Source of the DNA: Mytilus edulis | Lineage: Eukaryota; Mollusca; Bivalvia; Mytilida; Mytilidae | Direction of reading: 5' to 3' | Assembly (NCBI RefSeq): GCF_963676685.1 | Contig: NC_092348.1 | Location: forward strand, 30,355,386 to 30,419,385 | DNA: 64,000 nt | Shown: piece by piece, positions 60,901-64,000 of the stretch | Numbering within the stretch: position 1 is the stretch's first letter | Layout: each line of letters starts with the position of its first letter | The notes under the pieces: generated by a model | What the model saw: the letters and a program-made list of their open reading frames with translations, nothing else | Database searches by the model: none | Told to the model about the DNA's origin: nothing | Made by a program: the position numbers and the translations under genes

Positions 60901-63610
60901 CCCCTTATCCTTTTCTGACTAACTCGTACGGGTCTAGGGCATAAGTGCTATGGGCCATTTTAGAGGCAATACCAACCTCTACCTCTGGTATAATGGTCGA
61001 TGTGGAGAATCTCTTAGTTTGGCCAGCCGGCAATAGTTCAGTTTGAATTCGTTGTATCTTGGATTCCATATCCCCCCTTTGAACCCTCTACTGACAAACT
61101 CGTACGGGTCTAGGGTATAAGTGCTATGGGCCATTTTAGAGGCAATACCAACCTCTACCTCTGGTATAATGGTCGATGTGGAGAATCTCTTAGTTTGGCC
61201 AGCCGGCAATAGTTCAGTTCGAATTCGTTGTATCTTGGATTCCATATCCCCCCTTTGAACCCTCTACTGACAAACTCGTACGGGTCTAGGGTATAAGTGC
61301 TATGGGCCATTTTAAAGGCAATAAGTACCTCTTCCTCTGGTATCATTGCCCACGTGGAGAATCTCTTCGTTTGGCCAGCCGGCAATAGTTCATTTTCGAA
61401 TTTGTGATATACCAGGGTACCCCCCCCCCCCCTTATCCTTTTCTGACTAACTCGTACGGGTCTAGGGCATAAGTGCTATGGGCCATTTTAGAGGCAATAC
61501 CAACCTCTACCTCTGGTATAATGGTCGATGTGGAGAATCTCTTAGTTTGGCCAGCCGGCAATAGTTCAGTTTGAATTCGTTGTATCTTGGATTCCATATC
61601 CCCCCTTTGAACCCTCTACTGACAAACTCGTACGGGTCTAGGGTATAAGTGCTATGGGCCATTTTAGAGGCAATACCAACCTCTACCTCTGGTATAATGG
61701 TCGATGTGGAAAATCTCTTAGTTTGGCCAGCCGGCAATAGTTCAGTTCGAATTCGATGTATCTTGGATTCCATATCCCCCCTTTGAACCCTCTACTGACA
61801 AACTCGTACGGGTCTAGGGTATAAGTGCTATGGGCCATTTTAAAGGCAATAAGTACCTCTTCCTCTGGTATCATTGCCCACGTGGAGAATCTCTTCGTTT
61901 GGCCAGCCGGCAATAGTTCATTTTCGAATTTGTGATATACCAGGGTACCCCCCCCCCCCTTATCCTTTTCTGACTAACTCGTACGGGTCTAGGGCATAAG
62001 TGCTATGGGCCATTTTAGAGGCAATACCAACCTCTACCTCTGGTATAATGGTCGATGTGGAGAATCTCTTAGTTTGGCCAGCCGGCAATAGTTCAGTTTG
62101 AATTCGTTGTATCTTGGATTCCATATCCCCCCTTTGAACCCTCTACTGACAAACTCGTACGGGTCTAGGGTATAAGTGCTATGGGCCATTTTAGAGGCAA
62201 TACCAACCTCTACCTCTGGTATAATGGTCGATGTGGAGAATCTCTTAGTTTGGCCAGCCGGCAATAGTTCAGTTCGAATTCGATGTATCTTGGATTCCAT
62301 ATCCCCCCTTTGAACCCTCTACTGACAAACTCGTACGGGTCTAGGGTATAAGTGCTATGGGCCATTTTAAAGGCAATAAGTACCTCTTCCTCTGGTATCA
62401 TTGCCCACGTGGAGAATCTCTTCGTTTGGCCAGCCGGCAATAGTTCATTTTCGAATTTGTGATATACCAGGGTACCCCCCCCCCCCCCTTATCCTTTTCT
62501 GACTAACTCGTACGGGTCTAGGGCATAAGTGCTATGGGCCATTTTAGAGGCAATACCAACCTCTACCTCTGGTATAATGGTCGATGTGGAGAATCTCTTA
62601 GTTTGGCCAGCCGGCAATAGTTCAGTTTGAATTCGTTGTATCTTGGATTCCATATCCCCCCTTTGAACCCTCTACTGACAAACTCGTACGGGTCTAGGGT
62701 ATAAGTGCTATAGGCCATTTTAGAGGCAATACCAACCTCTACCTCTGGTATAATGGTCGATGTGGAGAATCTCTTAGTTTGGCCAGCCGGCAATAGTTCA
62801 GTTCGAATTCGATGTATCTTGGATTCCATATCCCCCCTTTGAACCCTCTACTGACAAACTCGTACGGGTCTAGGGTATAAGTGCTATGGGCCATTTTAAA
62901 GGCAATAAGTACCTCTTCCTCTGGTATCATTGCCCACGTGGAGAATCTCTTCGTTTGGCCAGCCGGCAATAGTTCATTTTCGAATTTGTGATATACCAGG
63001 GTACCCCCCCCCCTTATCCTTTTCTGACTAACTCGTACGGGTCTAGGGCATAAGTGCTATGGGCCATTTTAGAGGCAATACCAACCTCTACCTCTGGTAT
63101 AATGGTCGATGTGGAGAATCTCTTAGTTTGGCCAGCCGGCAATAGTTCAGTTTGAATTCGTTGTATCTTGGATTCCATATCCCCCCTTTGAACCCTCTAC
63201 TGACAAACTCGTACGGGTCTAGGGTATAAGTGCTATGGGCCATTTTAGAGGCAATACCAACCTCTACCTCTGGTATAATGGTCGATGTGGAGAATCTCTT
63301 AGTTTGGCCAGCCGGCAATAGTTCAGTTCGAATTCGATGTATCTTGGATTCCATATCCCCCCTTTGAACCCTCTACTGACAAACTCGTACGGGTCTAGGG
63401 TATAAGTGCTATGGGCCATTTTAAAGGCAATAAGTACCTCTTCCTCTGGTATCATTGCCCACGTGGAGAATCTCTTCGTTTGGCCAGCCGGCAATAGTTC
63501 ATTTTCGAATTTGTGATATACCAGGGTACCCCCCCCCCCCCCTTATCCTTTTCTGACTAACTCGTACGGGTCTAGGGCATAAGTGATATGGGCCATTTTA
63601 GAGGCAATAA
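57927..63610 (-). repeat. Satellite array, reverse orientation, ~526-bp trimers
   Basis: This is the reverse complement of the left array's monomers. From about 59.8 kb to 63.55 kb the C-run after GGTACC recurs at 524-529 bp spacing (near 59846, 60371, 60897, 61421, 61949, 62476, 63006 and 63531). Each period holds monomer A, a hybrid (B start, A end) and monomer B. The period between 59143 and 59846 is about 703 bp and holds two hybrids. Copies differ at only a few positions, e.g. TTCGTTGTATC versus TTCGATGTATC. The part before 59.0 kb is more diverged and irregular. Confidence 0.95.
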
Positions 63611-64000
63611 TATGGACTGAATTAAAGATTAAAGACTCTTATTGATCTCCGTAATTTTGAAGAATTATGTCATTGAAATAGTAATTGACAGTTTCTATTT
63701 TTCTGTTTATTATATGTCTTCAATTAACTATGTTTCTTGTTTTTCTGATCTTTTTAATTGTGTGATACTATCATATGTATTGTATATTTTAGTTTTAGAA
63801 TTGGACTATATTTGTAGACAACGAACAGATTATGGAATGCCCATATGACAATTAATTCCATTTAATTACCCTCTATTTAATCATCTTGTTTTAATTACTA
63901 AAGTTTACATTGATTCAATAATAACAACATTTTAATGATCATAATTGTTTTGTGTTGTGTGAGGCAATGCAATTAAACTTTTCATTTACTTTCATTTTAA
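63606..64000 (+). repeat. Right flank of the giant inverted structure
   Basis: 63606-63825 is the inverted counterpart of 38275-38062. Further out, 63870-63935 still resembles the reverse complement of 37960-38030. The repeat therefore reaches, and probably passes, the window edge. The open frame 63642-63848 lies in this AT-rich flank; its reverse counterpart at 38267-38073 is shifted and shows no conserved protein. Confidence 0.85.

Noticed and set aside
58060..63494. Overlapping minus-strand 76- and 88-residue frames as genes
   Set aside because: Same satellite read on the other strand; overlapping frames are identical in successive trimers because of homogenisation.
38276..63610. CRISPR array
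   Set aside because: Repeat units are long, contiguous and eukaryotic; there are no unique spacers.
63642..63848. Small membrane-type protein in the right flank
   Set aside because: The inverted counterpart at 38267-38073 does not keep the same reading frame, and the composition alone explains the hydrophobic translation.

Overview
The window is animal nuclear DNA: AT-rich, with short spliced exons on both strands and dense interspersed repeats. Several repeats look like families that I recall as very abundant in marine mussels (Mytilus), and one spliced gene looks like a mussel antimicrobial-peptide precursor. A Mytilus species is therefore the best guess. This rests on recognition, not on a database search.

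Region 1 (1-32 kb) holds the host genes. The main one runs on the minus strand from 31844 to 17614. I could join 15 coding exons with matching splice phases into one 1013-residue open frame: an N-terminal helical region, a Lys/Glu-rich coiled coil, a ZU5-ZU5-UPA-like core with an acidic linker, and two Death-type domains at the C-terminus. This resembles PIDD1/UNC5C-like death-fold adaptors, but without leucine-rich repeats and apparently without the His-Phe-Ser self-cleavage sites. The first coding exon of a tandem paralogue lies at 1713-1461 in the same orientation; its remainder would lie beyond the left edge. Between the two, on the plus strand, a compact three-exon gene (10787-12465) encodes a 128-residue secreted peptide with ten cysteines in the mature part, most like myticusin. 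The rest of this region holds dispersed repeats, two long-inverted-repeat elements, a tRNA-derived SINE and a tandem duplication inside an intron.

Region 2 (32-38 kb) has no gene that I can support. It carries copies of dispersed mussel repeats, a foldback element with a near-perfect 61-bp-arm hairpin, and short tandem repeats.

Region 3 (about 37.9 kb to the right edge) is a giant inverted structure. Related unique sequence at 37.96-38.28 kb and 63.61-64.0 kb lies in opposite orientation. Inside these flanks are arrays of a ~173-bp satellite: plus orientation from 38.28 to 46.6 kb, minus orientation from 46.6 to 47.26 kb and again from 57.93 to 63.61 kb. The left array is built mainly of ~346-bp dimers, the right mainly of ~526-bp trimers that include a hybrid monomer. 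The short open frames in these arrays are by-products of repeat homogenisation, not genes.

Region 4 (47.26-57.93 kb) is a block of transposon debris inside the minus-oriented array: two decayed BEL/Pao LTR retrotransposons facing opposite ways, and a 3.3-kb imperfect palindrome whose arms carry repeated ACTTCCGG and ATGGCGGAC motifs. No protein in this block looks intact.
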